From assembly GCF_016427505.1 (NCBI RefSeq), contig NZ_JAELXS010000003.1, positions 186,001 to 250,000 on the forward strand: DNA of 64,000 bases. The letters are read 5' to 3'. Positions 35,167 through 44,823 of this stretch are shown here, in pieces. Source of the stretch: Sphingomonas mollis. GTDB taxonomy: Bacteria > Pseudomonadota > Alphaproteobacteria > Sphingomonadales > Sphingomonadaceae. A program made the position numbers and the translations under genes. The notes below the pieces were generated by a model, which was given only the letters and a program-made list of their open reading frames with translations, was not told where the DNA came from and did no database searches. Position 1 is the stretch's first letter. Each line of letters opens with the position of its first letter.

Positions 35167-35192
35167 GGAACATCATCCGCCGGGAACGGGTT
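35167..35192 (+). promoter_or_regulatory. Candidate EcfG (general stress sigma) promoter for glgX-treZ-malQ-treY
   Basis: GGAAC at 35167-35171 is followed after 17 bases by GGTT at 35189-35192. The alphaproteobacterial EcfG consensus is GGAAC-N16/17-CGTT, so the -10 box has one mismatch. Transcription would start near 35200, which supports TTG 35227 rather than ATG 35155 as the glgX start. The same GGAAC-N17-GGTT pattern lies ahead of the EF-hand gene at 53062. Confidence 0.4.
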
Positions 35193-35226
35193 CTCGCGGG
35201 CATATCCACCAACGGGGGTTACTGCC

Positions 35227-37326
35227 TTGAGTTCTTTGCCCGACCGGCTGGAAGCCGGATCGCCTTATCCGCTCGGCGCGACCTGCGTAGGCGAAGGCGT
35301 GAATTTCGCGGTCTTCTCCGCCAACGCCGAAAAGATCGAGCTGTGCGTCTTCGACAGCGCCGGCAAGCGTGAGTTGAAACGCTATCCGCTGACCGAGTGG
35401 ACCGACGAGGTCTGGCACGGCTACCTGCCCGATGCCGGCCCCGGTCTGGTCTATGGCTACCGCGCCTATGGCCCGTACGAGCCGGAACAGGGTCATCGCT
35501 TCAACCCCAACAAGCTGCTGCTCGATCCGTATGCGCGCAAGCTGGTCGGCCAGATCAAATGGAACGACGCGCTCCACGGCTATCAGGTGAAGGGCAAGCG
35601 CGAAGACCTGAGCTTCGACAAGCGCGACAGCGCGATGGCGATGCCCAAGGCGATGGTGGTCGACGATCATTTCGACTGGTCGGGCGATCGCAAGCCCAAC
35701 ACGTCATGGTCCGACACGGTCGTCTATGAAGCGCACGTCAAGGGCCTGACCAAGCTGTTCGAACTGGTGCCACCACAGGAGCGCGGCACGTACAAGGCAC
35801 TGGGCCATCCGAAGGTCATCGATCACCTGAAGCGGCTGGGCGTCACCGCGCTTGAGTTGATGCCGATCCATGCCTTCACGCAGGACCGGTTCCTGCAGGA
35901 AAAGGGCTTACGCAATTACTGGGGCTACAACACCCTCGCCTTCTTCGCGCCCGAGCAGAGCTATTTCGCGACCGACAGCCAGGACGAACTGCGCCGCGCG
36001 GTGCGCAAGCTGCACGCAGCCGGGATCGAGGTGATCCTGGACGTCGTGTACAACCACACCGCCGAAGGATCGGAGAAGGGCCCGACGCTGTCGTGGCGTG
36101 GGCTGGACAACGCCACCTATTACCGGCTGGTGCAGGGCGATCCGCGCTACGCGATCAACGACACCGGCACCGGCAACACGCTGAACACCGACAAGGCGCG
36201 CGTCATCCAGATGATCGCCGATTCGCTGCGATACTGGGCGACCAGTTTCGGTATCGACGGCTTCCGTTTCGATCTCGGCCTCACGCTGGGGCGGACGGCG
36301 GAGGGGTTCGACCCCGGCCATGCGTTCTTCGACGTGCTGCGGCAGGACCCGGTGCTGGGCCGCCTGAAGCTGTCGACCGAGCCGTGGGACATCGGCCCTG
36401 GCGGCTATCAGCTCGGCAATTTCCCGCCCGGTTTCGCCGAATGGAACGACAAGTATCGCGACACGGTGCGCAAGTTCTGGCGCGGCGACCCCTCGCAGCG
36501 GGGCGATCTGGCCGCGCGCCTGTCGGGATCGGGCGACCTGTTCGACCGCCGCGCCCGCCGGCCATGGGCAAGCGTCAACCTGCTCGCCGCACATGACGGC
36601 TTCACGCTCGCCGATACGGTCGCTTACGAAGAACGCCACAACGAGGCGAACAAGGAAGACAACAAGGACGGTCATTCCGAAAACTACTCGCGCAACTGGG
36701 GCGCGGAGGGGGAGACGGAGGACGAAGGCATCCTGACGACGCGCGGCAATGTGCAGCGGTCGATGCTGACCACCTTGTTCGCCTCGCTCGGCACGCCGAT
36801 GCTGGTCGCGGGCGACGAGTTCGGCCGGTCGCAGGGCGGCAACAACAACGCCTATTGCCATGACGACGAGATCAGCTGGCTCGACTGGTCGAAGATGGAC
36901 ACGCCGGAGGGCAAGTCGCTGTTCGACTTCACGTCGCGCCTAACCGAACTACGTCGGCGTTATCCGATGCTACGCGCGGCATCCTTTCTCTACGGTCAGG
37001 ACGATGCCGGGCACGGCATCAACGACATCGAATGGTGGGACGAGCGTGGCGAGCAATTGTCGGGTGACGACTGGAACAACCCGGAGGGCCGCGCCCTGCT
37101 GATGCGGCGGGCGATCAAGCTGGACAGCGGCGAGATCGAGGCGGTGTCGCTCCTGCTGAATGCTTCGGACGATCCGATCACCTTCCACGTGCCATCGCCA
37201 CAGGCCGACCGCACCGTCCTGATCGACAGCGCGAAACCCGATCAGGGCGAAACCGCGATGACCGACGAATATGAGCTGGGCGCACACGGCGCCGCGCTCG
37301 TCACATGGAAGCTGGCGGCGGCCTGA
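35227..37326 (+). CDS. glgX: Glycogen debranching enzyme
   Basis: Hydrolyses alpha-1,6 branches of glycogen or limit dextrin; cytoplasmic, GH13_11. From TTG 35227 it has 699 residues and begins LPDRLEAGSPYPLGA, as typical GlgX proteins do. ATG 35155 would add 24 residues of unlikely sequence and lies upstream of the promoter candidate. An N-terminal CBM48 domain (VNFAVFSANAEKIELCVFD) precedes the barrel. The nucleophile is about Asp349 in GFRFDLGLTLG and the acid/base about Glu385 in LSTEPWDIGPGGYQ. The stop shares a base with the treZ start (TGATG). It is the first gene of a four-gene operon. Confidence 0.95.
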   Translation: MSSLPDRLEAGSPYPLGATCVGEGVNFAVFSANAEKIELCVFDSAGKRELKRYPLTEWTDEVWHGYLPDAGPGLVYGYRAYGPYEPEQGHRFNPNKLLLDPYARKLVGQIKWNDALHGYQVKGKREDLSFDKRDSAMAMPKAMVVDDHFDWSGDRKPNTSWSDTVVYEAHVKGLTKLFELVPPQERGTYKALGHPKVIDHLKRLGVTALELMPIHAFTQDRFLQEKGLRNYWGYNTLAFFAPEQSYFATDSQDELRRAVRKLHAAGIEVILDVVYNHTAEGSEKGPTLSWRGLDNATYYRLVQGDPRYAINDTGTGNTLNTDKARVIQMIADSLRYWATSFGIDGFRFDLGLTLGRTAEGFDPGHAFFDVLRQDPVLGRLKLSTEPWDIGPGGYQLGNFPPGFAEWNDKYRDTVRKFWRGDPSQRGDLAARLSGSGDLFDRRARRPWASVNLLAAHDGFTLADTVAYEERHNEANKEDNKDGHSENYSRNWGAEGETEDEGILTTRGNVQRSMLTTLFASLGTPMLVAGDEFGRSQGGNNNAYCHDDEISWLDWSKMDTPEGKSLFDFTSRLTELRRRYPMLRAASFLYGQDDAGHGINDIEWWDERGEQLSGDDWNNPEGRALLMRRAIKLDSGEIEAVSLLLNASDDPITFHVPSPQADRTVLIDSAKPDQGETAMTDEYELGAHGAALVTWKLAAA

Positions 37327-39026
37327 TGCGCTGGGGACCGGTACTGGCGGCGACGGGCACGACCTTTCGTCTGTGGGCGCCTGATCGCGCGGCGGTGACG
37401 CTGGAAATCGATGGCGGCGATCCGGTGGCGATGACGGTGGGCGAGGGCGGCTGGTTCACGGCCGACGCGCCCGTCGGGGCGGGAGCTCGCTATCGCTTCC
37501 GCCTGTCGGACGATCTGGCGGTGCCGGACCCGGCATCGCGGGCGCAGGACGGCGGCGTCAACGGCTGGAGCGTGGTCGTCGACCTCGCAGCCCGGCCGTG
37601 GCGCAGCGCCGACTGGCGCGGGCGGCCATGGGAGGACATGGTGATCCAGGAAGTCCATGTCGGCCTGCTGGGCGGTTTCGACGGCGTCGCCGCGCATCTG
37701 CCGGCGATGGCCGATCTGGGCATCACCGCCATCGAACTGATGCCGGTCAATGCGTTCGGCGGCACACGCAACTGGGGCTATGACGGGGTGCTGCCCTATG
37801 CCCCGGCGGAAAGCTGTGGCTCGCCCGAAGCGCTACAGGCGTTGGTCGATCACGCGCATGAACTGGGCATCTCGGTCTTCCTCGACGTGGTCTATAATCA
37901 TTTCGGCCCGGACGGGAATTATCTTGGCGAGTATGCCAAGGGCTTCTTCCATCCCGAAGTGAAGACGCCGTGGGGTGGTGCGGTGGCGGTGGATGAGGAG
38001 CCGGTGAAACGCTTCTTCATCGACAACGCGCTGATGTGGCTGACCGATTATCGCCTCGATGGCCTGCGCTTCGATGCGGTCCATGCGATCAACGACGACG
38101 CGTTCCTCGACACGATGGCGGCGGAAATTCGAGCCAAGGTGGATCGTCCGGTGCATTTGGTGCTGGAAAACGAGAAGAACGACGCGGATCGTCTCTCCCC
38201 CGGCAAATACGACGCGCAGTGGAACGACGATTTCCACAACGTCCTCCACGTTCTGCTGACCGGCGAGGAAGACGCCTATTACAGCGACTTCGCCGATCGC
38301 CCGGCCGAACGGCTGGCGCGGTGCCTGAGCGAAGGCTTCATCTATCAGGGTGAGGGATCGGCCAATCACGACGGCAAGACGCGCGGCAAGCCGTCCGCGC
38401 GCCTGCCGCCGACCGCGTTCGTATCGTTCCTCCAGAACCACGACCAGATCGGCAACCGCGCGCTGGGCGAGCGCCTGACGCTGCTGACCGATCCCGCGAA
38501 GCTGCGTGCGGCGACGCTGCTGTTGCTGCTGGGGCCGCAGATACCGCTGCTGTTCATGGGTGACGAGAGCGGAGCGCAGACGCCGTTCCTGTTCTTCACC
38601 GATTTCCACGACGAGCTGGCCGATGCCGTGCGCGAAGGCCGGCGCGGCGAATTCGCAAAATTCGCTGCCTTCGCCGATCCAGACAAGCGTGAAGCGATCC
38701 CCGATCCCAACGACCGGGCGACGTTCGACCGGTCGCGTGCGGAACCCGGTCCCGATGCCGATGCGTGGCGCACGTTCTATCGCGACATGCTCGCCTTGCG
38801 TCGCGAGCATATCGCCCCGCATCTGGCCGGCGCGACGTCGCTGGGCGCGGAGGCGGTGGGGGAGGCCGCCGTCGTGGCGCTGTGGCGCTTGGCGAACGAC
38901 ACGGTGCTGACGATCGCGCTGAACCTCGGCGATACGGCCATCCCGGTGCCGGGCGGGAAGCCACTCGCCGTCACCGGCACGCCGGGCGCGCCCGCCAGCG
39001 CGGCGGCATGGATCGACCCGGCATGA
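37326..39026 (+). CDS. treZ: Malto-oligosyltrehalose trehalohydrolase
   Basis: Releases trehalose from the maltooligosyltrehalose made by TreY. It has 566 residues from ATG 37326. An N-terminal CBM48-like domain (FRLWAPDRAAVTLEI) is followed by a GH13_10 barrel: IQEVHVGLLGGFDGV, LDVVYNHFGPDGNYL, nucleophile about Asp250 in DGLRFDAVHAI, Glu in HLVLENEKND, and SFLQNHDQIGNRALG with the third acidic residue. It is translationally coupled to glgX and malQ. At the 3' end it overlaps malQ by four bases. Confidence 0.95.
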   Translation: MRWGPVLAATGTTFRLWAPDRAAVTLEIDGGDPVAMTVGEGGWFTADAPVGAGARYRFRLSDDLAVPDPASRAQDGGVNGWSVVVDLAARPWRSADWRGRPWEDMVIQEVHVGLLGGFDGVAAHLPAMADLGITAIELMPVNAFGGTRNWGYDGVLPYAPAESCGSPEALQALVDHAHELGISVFLDVVYNHFGPDGNYLGEYAKGFFHPEVKTPWGGAVAVDEEPVKRFFIDNALMWLTDYRLDGLRFDAVHAINDDAFLDTMAAEIRAKVDRPVHLVLENEKNDADRLSPGKYDAQWNDDFHNVLHVLLTGEEDAYYSDFADRPAERLARCLSEGFIYQGEGSANHDGKTRGKPSARLPPTAFVSFLQNHDQIGNRALGERLTLLTDPAKLRAATLLLLLGPQIPLLFMGDESGAQTPFLFFTDFHDELADAVREGRRGEFAKFAAFADPDKREAIPDPNDRATFDRSRAEPGPDADAWRTFYRDMLALRREHIAPHLAGATSLGAEAVGEAAVVALWRLANDTVLTIALNLGDTAIPVPGGKPLAVTGTPGAPASAAAWIDPA

Positions 39027-41005
39027 GCGGCCTGCACGATCTCGCCCGCGCGGCCGGACTCCAGATCGACTGGACCGATGCCGGCGGACAGGCGCAACGC
39101 GTCAGTGACGAGGCGCTGGCCGGCGTGTTGGACGCGCTCGGCTATCGCAGCGACAGCGAGGCGGCGATCGCGGATGCGCAAGCACGGATCGCAGCGGAGC
39201 GGCGCGATCAGGCGACGGCCTTCGTCTCGGGCGATGTCGGCACGCCGATCGCGATCGACGACGTGTCGGGCGAGGGTGAGCTGATCCTCGACAATGGCGA
39301 GCATCGCACCGTCACGATCGACGGCGAACTGCCGGCAATCGACCGGCCGGGCTATCACCGGCTGGTCGTCGGCGACCGCGCCATCACCGTCGCGGTGGCA
39401 CCGGCCCGATGCTTCATGGTCGGCGATGTCGCACCGGGCCGCAAGCTGTGGGGGCCGGCGGTGCAGATTCCGGCATTGCGCGATCACCGCGCCACCGCCT
39501 TCGGCGATTTCGGCACGCTCGCCCGGACCGCGGCGGCCTTCGGTGCGATCGGTGCGGATGCGATCGGCATCAGCCCCGTCCACTCGCTGTTCCCGGCCGA
39601 TGCCGGTCGGTTCAGCCCCTATGCGCCGTCCAGCCGGCTGTTCCTCAACATCCTGCTTGCCGATCTGGCAATCGTCGGGCTGCCAGCGGGGGGCGAGGCG
39701 GCACCCGACCTGATCGACTGGTCCGATGCCATCCCGCAGCGACTGGCGCATCTGCGCGCCGCGTTCGAGGGCCGCACCGATGCGATCCGCGACGCCGTGG
39801 CCGCTTTCGTGGCGGAGGGCGGCGACGAACTCGTCCGCCATGCCCGCTTCGATGCGCTGCACGCGCATTTCTTCGCGGATGGCGCGCATGGCTGGCAGGA
39901 TTGGCCGGCCGCGTTCCACGATCCCGCCGGCGAGGCCGTCGCCGCGTTTGCGCGTGAACGGAAGGGCGAGGTCGACTTCTATCTCTTCTGCCAATGGCTC
40001 GCCGATCGCAGCCTGTCCGAGGCGCAGAAGGCGGGCAAGGACGCCGGTATGGCGCTCGGCCTGATCGCCGATCTGGCGGTCGGCATGGACGCCGGCGGCA
40101 GCCACGCATGGAGCCGTCCGCAGGACCTCATCACCGGCCTGTCGATCGGCGCGCCGCCCGACTTGCTGGGGCCGGAGGGCCAGAATTGGGGCATCACCGG
40201 CTTCTCGCCCGGCGCGCTTCGGCGACTGGGGTTCGAACCGTTCATCGCCACGATCCGCGCGGCGCTGCGCCATGCCGGCGGCATCCGCATCGACCATGCG
40301 ATGGGTTTGCAGCGCCTGTGGGTCGTACCCGATGGCAAACCGGCCAGCGAGGGTGCGTATCTGTCCTATCCGATCGACGACATGCTGCGCGTGCTGGCGA
40401 TCGAATCGCAGGCGGCGCAGGCGATCGTCATCGGGGAGGACCTGGGCACGGTGCCTGAAGGCTTCCGGCCGAAGGCGGACGCGCGCGGGATGCTCGGCAT
40501 GCGGGTCATGCCGTTCGAGACGGAGGGCGACCGGCTGAAGCCGCCGGCGAGCTACGATGCGCAGGCGGCGGCGATGACCGGCACGCACGACCTGCCGACG
40601 ATCGCCGGCTGGTGGCGGGGCCGCGATCTCGACCTGATCTACGATCTCGGTCGCGCCACCCGCAACGAAAGCCGCGCCCATGCCGATGCGCAGCGCGCGC
40701 GCGAGCGGACAGGCTGGTGGGACAGCTTCACCGACGCCGGCGTCGCATCGGGCGTACAACCCGAACCCGATGACGGCGGCGCGGTGGTCGATGCCGCCCT
40801 CGGCTTCGTCGGCCGCACACCGTGCACGATCGCGATCGTGCCGATGGAGGATGTCGTCGGCCTGATCGAACAGCCCAACCTGCCCGGCACCACCGACGAA
40901 CACCCCAACTGGCGTCGTCGCATGCCCGACGACACCGCTACGCTCCTCGCCCGCGACGATGTCGCCCCCCATGTCGCAACGATCAACGAAGCGAGAACCG
41001 CATGA
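39023..41005 (+). CDS. malQ: 4-alpha-glucanotransferase
   Basis: Disproportionates malto-oligosaccharides (GH77, cytoplasmic). Length is 660 residues from ATG 39023, overlapping the treZ stop. The N-terminal ~130 residues form the extra domain found in long MalQ proteins. Catalytic motifs: GIRIDHAMGLQRLW with the nucleophile Asp, IVIGEDLGTVPEGFR with the acid/base Glu, and the third Asp in GTHDLPTIAGWW. It lies between treZ and treY rather than beside glgP. It probably lengthens short maltodextrins from GlgX so that TreY can use them. It overlaps treY by four bases. Confidence 0.95.
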   Translation: MSGLHDLARAAGLQIDWTDAGGQAQRVSDEALAGVLDALGYRSDSEAAIADAQARIAAERRDQATAFVSGDVGTPIAIDDVSGEGELILDNGEHRTVTIDGELPAIDRPGYHRLVVGDRAITVAVAPARCFMVGDVAPGRKLWGPAVQIPALRDHRATAFGDFGTLARTAAAFGAIGADAIGISPVHSLFPADAGRFSPYAPSSRLFLNILLADLAIVGLPAGGEAAPDLIDWSDAIPQRLAHLRAAFEGRTDAIRDAVAAFVAEGGDELVRHARFDALHAHFFADGAHGWQDWPAAFHDPAGEAVAAFARERKGEVDFYLFCQWLADRSLSEAQKAGKDAGMALGLIADLAVGMDAGGSHAWSRPQDLITGLSIGAPPDLLGPEGQNWGITGFSPGALRRLGFEPFIATIRAALRHAGGIRIDHAMGLQRLWVVPDGKPASEGAYLSYPIDDMLRVLAIESQAAQAIVIGEDLGTVPEGFRPKADARGMLGMRVMPFETEGDRLKPPASYDAQAAAMTGTHDLPTIAGWWRGRDLDLIYDLGRATRNESRAHADAQRARERTGWWDSFTDAGVASGVQPEPDDGGAVVDAALGFVGRTPCTIAIVPMEDVVGLIEQPNLPGTTDEHPNWRRRMPDDTATLLARDDVAPHVATINEARTA

Positions 41006-43389
41006 CCCCGCGCGCCACGTACCGGCTGCAATTGCACAAGGACTTCACCTTCGCCGATGCGGTGAAGATCGTCCCCTATCTCGACCGGCTGGGCATCAGC
41101 CACGCCTATCTGTCGCCGATCACCACCGCGACGAAGGGATCGACCCACGGATACGACGTGATCGATCCGACCGCGATCAACCCGGAGTTGGGCGGCGAGC
41201 AGGGCTATCGCGCGCTGGTGTCGGCGCTGCGCGATCGCGGCATGGGCGTCGTGATCGACATCGTCCCCAACCACATGGGCGTCGCGGGCGGTGAGAATGC
41301 GTGGTGGAACGACGTGCTGGCGCATGGCCAGGCGAGCGAATTCGCCGACGTGTTCGACATCGACTGGTCGCGCCCCGTCGTGCTGCCGGTGCTGGGCGAT
41401 CCGCTGCCCAAGGCACTGGCCGACGACGCGATCGCGATCGAGGGCAATGCAGTGGTCGCGTACGGCGAGCACCGCTTCCCGCTGCGGCCCGAGGATCACG
41501 GCACCACTGCGACCGGCGACGAACTGGAGGCGTTGCTCGAACGCCAGCATTATCGCCTCGCCTGGTGGCGCACCGCCGATGACGAGTTGAACTGGCGACG
41601 GTTCTTCACCGTCAACGATCTCGCCGGTGTCCGCGTCGGGCAGGAATCGGTGTTCGAACGGACCCACGCGCTCTACTTCCGGCTGTGGCAGGAGGGACTG
41701 ATCGACGGCGTCCGCATCGACCATGTCGACGGCCTGACCGATCCCGCCGGCTATTGCCGCCGCCTGCGCGCCCGCTTCGACGAGATGCCGCGCGACGGCG
41801 CGCAGGCGATCATCTGGATCGAGAAGATCCTAGGCGCGGGCGAACCGCTGGCGACCGATTGGGGCGTCGACGGCACCAGCGGCTACGACTTCATGGAGGA
41901 CGTCGCCGCGCTGCTCCACGATCCCGCGGGCGAGGCGCCGCTGGCGACCGCCTGGGCCGATCTCAGCGGTCGTTCGGCCACCTTCGGGCCGGAGGAACTG
42001 CAGGCGCGACAGGATGAACTCGCCTGGCAGTTCGAGGGCCAGTTGAAGGGCTGCGTCCGCGCCTTCGCCACGCTGGCGGAGAGCGATCCCGACAACGTCC
42101 TGACGCCGGCGATGCTGCGCCGCGCGATCGAGCGATTGCTGTGGGTCTTCCCGGTCTATCGCACCTATGGCCTCGGCGACACCGCCCCCGCCGGCGATGC
42201 CGCGATCCGCGAACAGGCACGCGAGCGGGTCGCGCCGCTGATCCCGCCGGGCGAGGATTTCGTGGTCGACGCGGTGCTCGCGTGGCTGGCGGGCGAGGGG
42301 CCGGGCGATACCGCGCTGGCGGCCGATGCCGTGCGTCGCTTCCAGCAGTTGTCGGCGCCCGTCGCGGCGAAGGGGGTCGAGGACACTGCCTTCTATCGTT
42401 ATGGCCGGCTGCTCTCGCGCAACGATGTCGGCTTCGACGCCGACCGGTTCGCGCGGACGATCGACGAATTCCACGACGCCATGGCGATCCGGGCAAAGGC
42501 ATGGCCGCTGGCCCTGCTCGCCACCGCCACGCACGACCACAAGCGCGGCGAGGATGTCCGCGCGCGCCTTGCCGTGCTGAGCGAGATGCCCGATCGGTGG
42601 CTGGCGCATGTCGCGCGCTGGAACGAACTGGCGGCCGCGCCGCTTGAGGGTGTCGATCCCGCCGACGCCTATATGCTCTACCAGACGCTCTATGGCGCTT
42701 GGCCGGACGGGCTGGCGATCGACGATGCCGACGGCCTCGCCACCTTCGCCGAACGCGTCAACAGTTGGCAGGAAAAGGCGCTGCGCGAAGGCAAGCTGCG
42801 ATCCTCGTGGGAGGCACCGCAGGAAGACTATGAGACGCTGTGCAAGGCGCTGACCGACACGTTGCTCGACCCTGCGCGATCGGCCGCCTTCCTCGCCGAT
42901 CTGGCCGACTTGCGGGGGACGACGGCACAGCCAGCCATGGCGGGTATTCTAGCCCAGACCGCGCTGCGGCTGACCGTGCCGGGGGTGCCGGACACCTATC
43001 AGGGCACCGAATTCCTCGACCTCAGTCTGGTCGATCCCGACAACCGGCGGCCCGTCGACTACACCGCCCGCGCGTACGAACTGGCCGGCGACCGGTCGCC
43101 CAAGCTGGCGCTGATCGCCGATCTGCTCGCGCTTCGCCGGGAGCATCCGGCGCTTTTCGCGCAGGGCGACTACACCCCGGTCGCGGCCACGGGCACGCGC
43201 GCCGCGCATGTGCTGGCGTTCACGCGGCAGGCGGGGGGCAAGCGCCTGTTCGTCACGGTCGGCCTTCATCTGGCGGAACTGTGCGGTGACGACTGGTGGG
43301 GCGATACCGCCGTGGTGGTGGATGGCGTGGCGGTGTCTGTTGCGGAGCTATTCGCCGATCGGACGGCGGTAGCGCGGGTATCGGGCTGA
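41002..43389 (+). CDS. treY: Malto-oligosyltrehalose synthase
   Basis: Converts the reducing-end alpha-1,4 bond of maltodextrin to a trehalose-type alpha-1,1 bond. Length is 795 residues, within the family range. It starts MTPRATYRLQLHKDFTF, the typical TreY start. GH13_26 motifs: ISHAYLSPITTATKGSTHGY, VIDIVPNHMGV, nucleophile Asp in GVRIDHVDGLTDP, Glu in WIEKILGAGE, and THDHKRGEDVRARL. The C-terminus carries VPDTYQGTEFLDLSLVDPDN. It is the last gene of the glgX-treZ-malQ-treY operon, and the family-6 inverted repeat follows 64 bases later. Confidence 0.96.
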   Translation: MTPRATYRLQLHKDFTFADAVKIVPYLDRLGISHAYLSPITTATKGSTHGYDVIDPTAINPELGGEQGYRALVSALRDRGMGVVIDIVPNHMGVAGGENAWWNDVLAHGQASEFADVFDIDWSRPVVLPVLGDPLPKALADDAIAIEGNAVVAYGEHRFPLRPEDHGTTATGDELEALLERQHYRLAWWRTADDELNWRRFFTVNDLAGVRVGQESVFERTHALYFRLWQEGLIDGVRIDHVDGLTDPAGYCRRLRARFDEMPRDGAQAIIWIEKILGAGEPLATDWGVDGTSGYDFMEDVAALLHDPAGEAPLATAWADLSGRSATFGPEELQARQDELAWQFEGQLKGCVRAFATLAESDPDNVLTPAMLRRAIERLLWVFPVYRTYGLGDTAPAGDAAIREQARERVAPLIPPGEDFVVDAVLAWLAGEGPGDTALAADAVRRFQQLSAPVAAKGVEDTAFYRYGRLLSRNDVGFDADRFARTIDEFHDAMAIRAKAWPLALLATATHDHKRGEDVRARLAVLSEMPDRWLAHVARWNELAAAPLEGVDPADAYMLYQTLYGAWPDGLAIDDADGLATFAERVNSWQEKALREGKLRSSWEAPQEDYETLCKALTDTLLDPARSAAFLADLADLRGTTAQPAMAGILAQTALRLTVPGVPDTYQGTEFLDLSLVDPDNRRPVDYTARAYELAGDRSPKLALIADLLALRREHPALFAQGDYTPVAATGTRAAHVLAFTRQAGGKRLFVTVGLHLAELCGDDWWGDTAVVVDGVAVSVAELFADRTAVARVSG

Positions 43390-43452
43390 CGCTGCCGATC
43401 TTCAGTCTGACCGTTCATCGGAAATTTAAGGCGTGATAACCTCCGTCTACAT

Positions 43453-43528
43453 CGTCATTGCGAGCGTAGCGAAGCAACCCAGGGCGTCATGTGCTGCTCT
43501 GGGTTGCTTCGCTACGCTCGCAATGACG
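43453..43528. repeat. Inverted repeat, family 6, copy A
   Basis: Perfect 30-base arms 43453-43482 and 43499-43528 (CGTCATTGCGAGCGTAGCGA and on through CAACCCAG, then the complement) flank the 16-base loop GGCGTCATGTGCTGCT. A second copy in opposite orientation lies at 51508-51585, with the same arm core and 14 of 16 loop bases. It follows the treY operon and could also act as its terminator. Confidence 0.88.
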
Positions 43529-43599
43529 GAGGGGCTTGTACACGCTGACCTGCGCCATCACGCGTGACGGCAGCCATCGAGACTTCTAAAGCACAACCC

Positions 43600-44823
43600 A
43601 TGCTTTCGAACCTGACCGCCGACCGCCCCACCTTCGTCACCCATCTCGAATGCTCGATGACGGGCGAGCGGTACGCGGCGGACCGGCTGCACGGTTTGTC
43701 ACGGGCCGGGCGGCCCCTGCTGGTCCGCTACGACCTCGACGCCGTCGGCGCGGCCCTGTCGCGCGAGGCGCTGACCGCGCGCGACACCGACCTGTGGCGC
43801 TGGCGTGAGTTGCTGCCGGTGCGGCACACCGGCAACATCGTCAGTCTGGGCGAGATCGAAACGCCGCTGGTGCCGATCCCCAAATCCGCCGGCCCCAACG
43901 TGCTGGTAAAGGACGAGGGTCGCCTGCCCACCGGCAGCTTCAAGGCGCGCGGGCTGGTGATGGCGGTCGCGATGGCCAAGGAACTGGGCGTCACCCGCAT
44001 CGCGATGCCGACCAACGGCAATGCGGGCGCCGCGCTCGCCGCCTATGCCACGCGGGTCGGGATCGAGACGATCGTGTTCTGTCCGGAGGACACGCCCGAG
44101 ATCAACGTGCGCGAGATCGCTATGCAGGGCGCGCGGGTGTGGCGGGTCAACGGCCTGATCGACGATTGCGGCGCGATCGTCGGCAAGGGGGCGGCGGAGG
44201 GCCGCTGGTTCGACTTCTCCACCCTGAAAGAGCCGTACCGGATCGAGGGCAAGAAGACGATGGGCCTCGAACTGGCCGCGCAGTTCGGCTGGGAATTGCC
44301 CGACGCGATCTTCTATCCCACCGGCGGCGGCACCGGCCTGATCGGCATGTGGAAGGCGTTCGACGAACTGGAGAAGCTCGGCTGGATCGGGTCGAAGCGC
44401 CCGCGCATGTACGCGGTGCAGGCGTCCGGCTGCGCCCCCATCGTCCGCGCGTTCGAGGCGGGCGAGGAACATGCCGAGCGCTGGGAGGATTCGCACACGA
44501 TCGCGATGGGCATCCGCGTGCCGAAGGCGGTCGGCGACTTCCTGATCCTGCGCGCGGTGCGCGAAAGCGGCGGCAAGGCGCTGGGCGTCGGCGACCCCGC
44601 GATCCTGAAGGCGGTGGACGACTGCGCCCGGCGCGACGGCCTGTTGCTGTGTCCCGAAGGCGGCGCGACGCTGGCCGCGTACCGCGAGGCGCTGCGCACC
44701 GGCGAGGTGGACGAGGAGGAACGCGTCGTCTTGTTCAACTGCGCGACGGGCCTGAAATACCCGATGCCGGCCGCGCCGCAGACGCTCGACCGCCACGCCG
44801 CGATCGACTTTGACGCGCTGTGA
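43600..44823 (+). CDS. thrC: Threonine synthase
   Basis: PLP enzyme converting O-phosphohomoserine to threonine; cytoplasmic, 407 residues from ATG 43600 (GTG 43564 is possible but less likely). The PLP lysine is Lys115 in LPTGSFKARG. The phosphate-binding loop is PTNGNAGAALAAYA and the Gly-rich YPTGGGTGLIGMW follows. The N-terminal ECSMTGERYAADRLHGLS motif fits the plant/alphaproteobacterial-type ThrC rather than threonine dehydratase. It overlaps the trhO start by four bases (GTGA). Confidence 0.9.
   Translation: MLSNLTADRPTFVTHLECSMTGERYAADRLHGLSRAGRPLLVRYDLDAVGAALSREALTARDTDLWRWRELLPVRHTGNIVSLGEIETPLVPIPKSAGPNVLVKDEGRLPTGSFKARGLVMAVAMAKELGVTRIAMPTNGNAGAALAAYATRVGIETIVFCPEDTPEINVREIAMQGARVWRVNGLIDDCGAIVGKGAAEGRWFDFSTLKEPYRIEGKKTMGLELAAQFGWELPDAIFYPTGGGTGLIGMWKAFDELEKLGWIGSKRPRMYAVQASGCAPIVRAFEAGEEHAERWEDSHTIAMGIRVPKAVGDFLILRAVRESGGKALGVGDPAILKAVDDCARRDGLLLCPEGGATLAAYREALRTGEVDEEERVVLFNCATGLKYPMPAAPQTLDRHAAIDFDAL

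Noticed and set aside
35155..35226. Longer glgX start at ATG 35155
   Set aside because: There is no ribosome-binding site, the extra 24 residues do not resemble GlgX proteins, and a promoter candidate lies downstream of this ATG.
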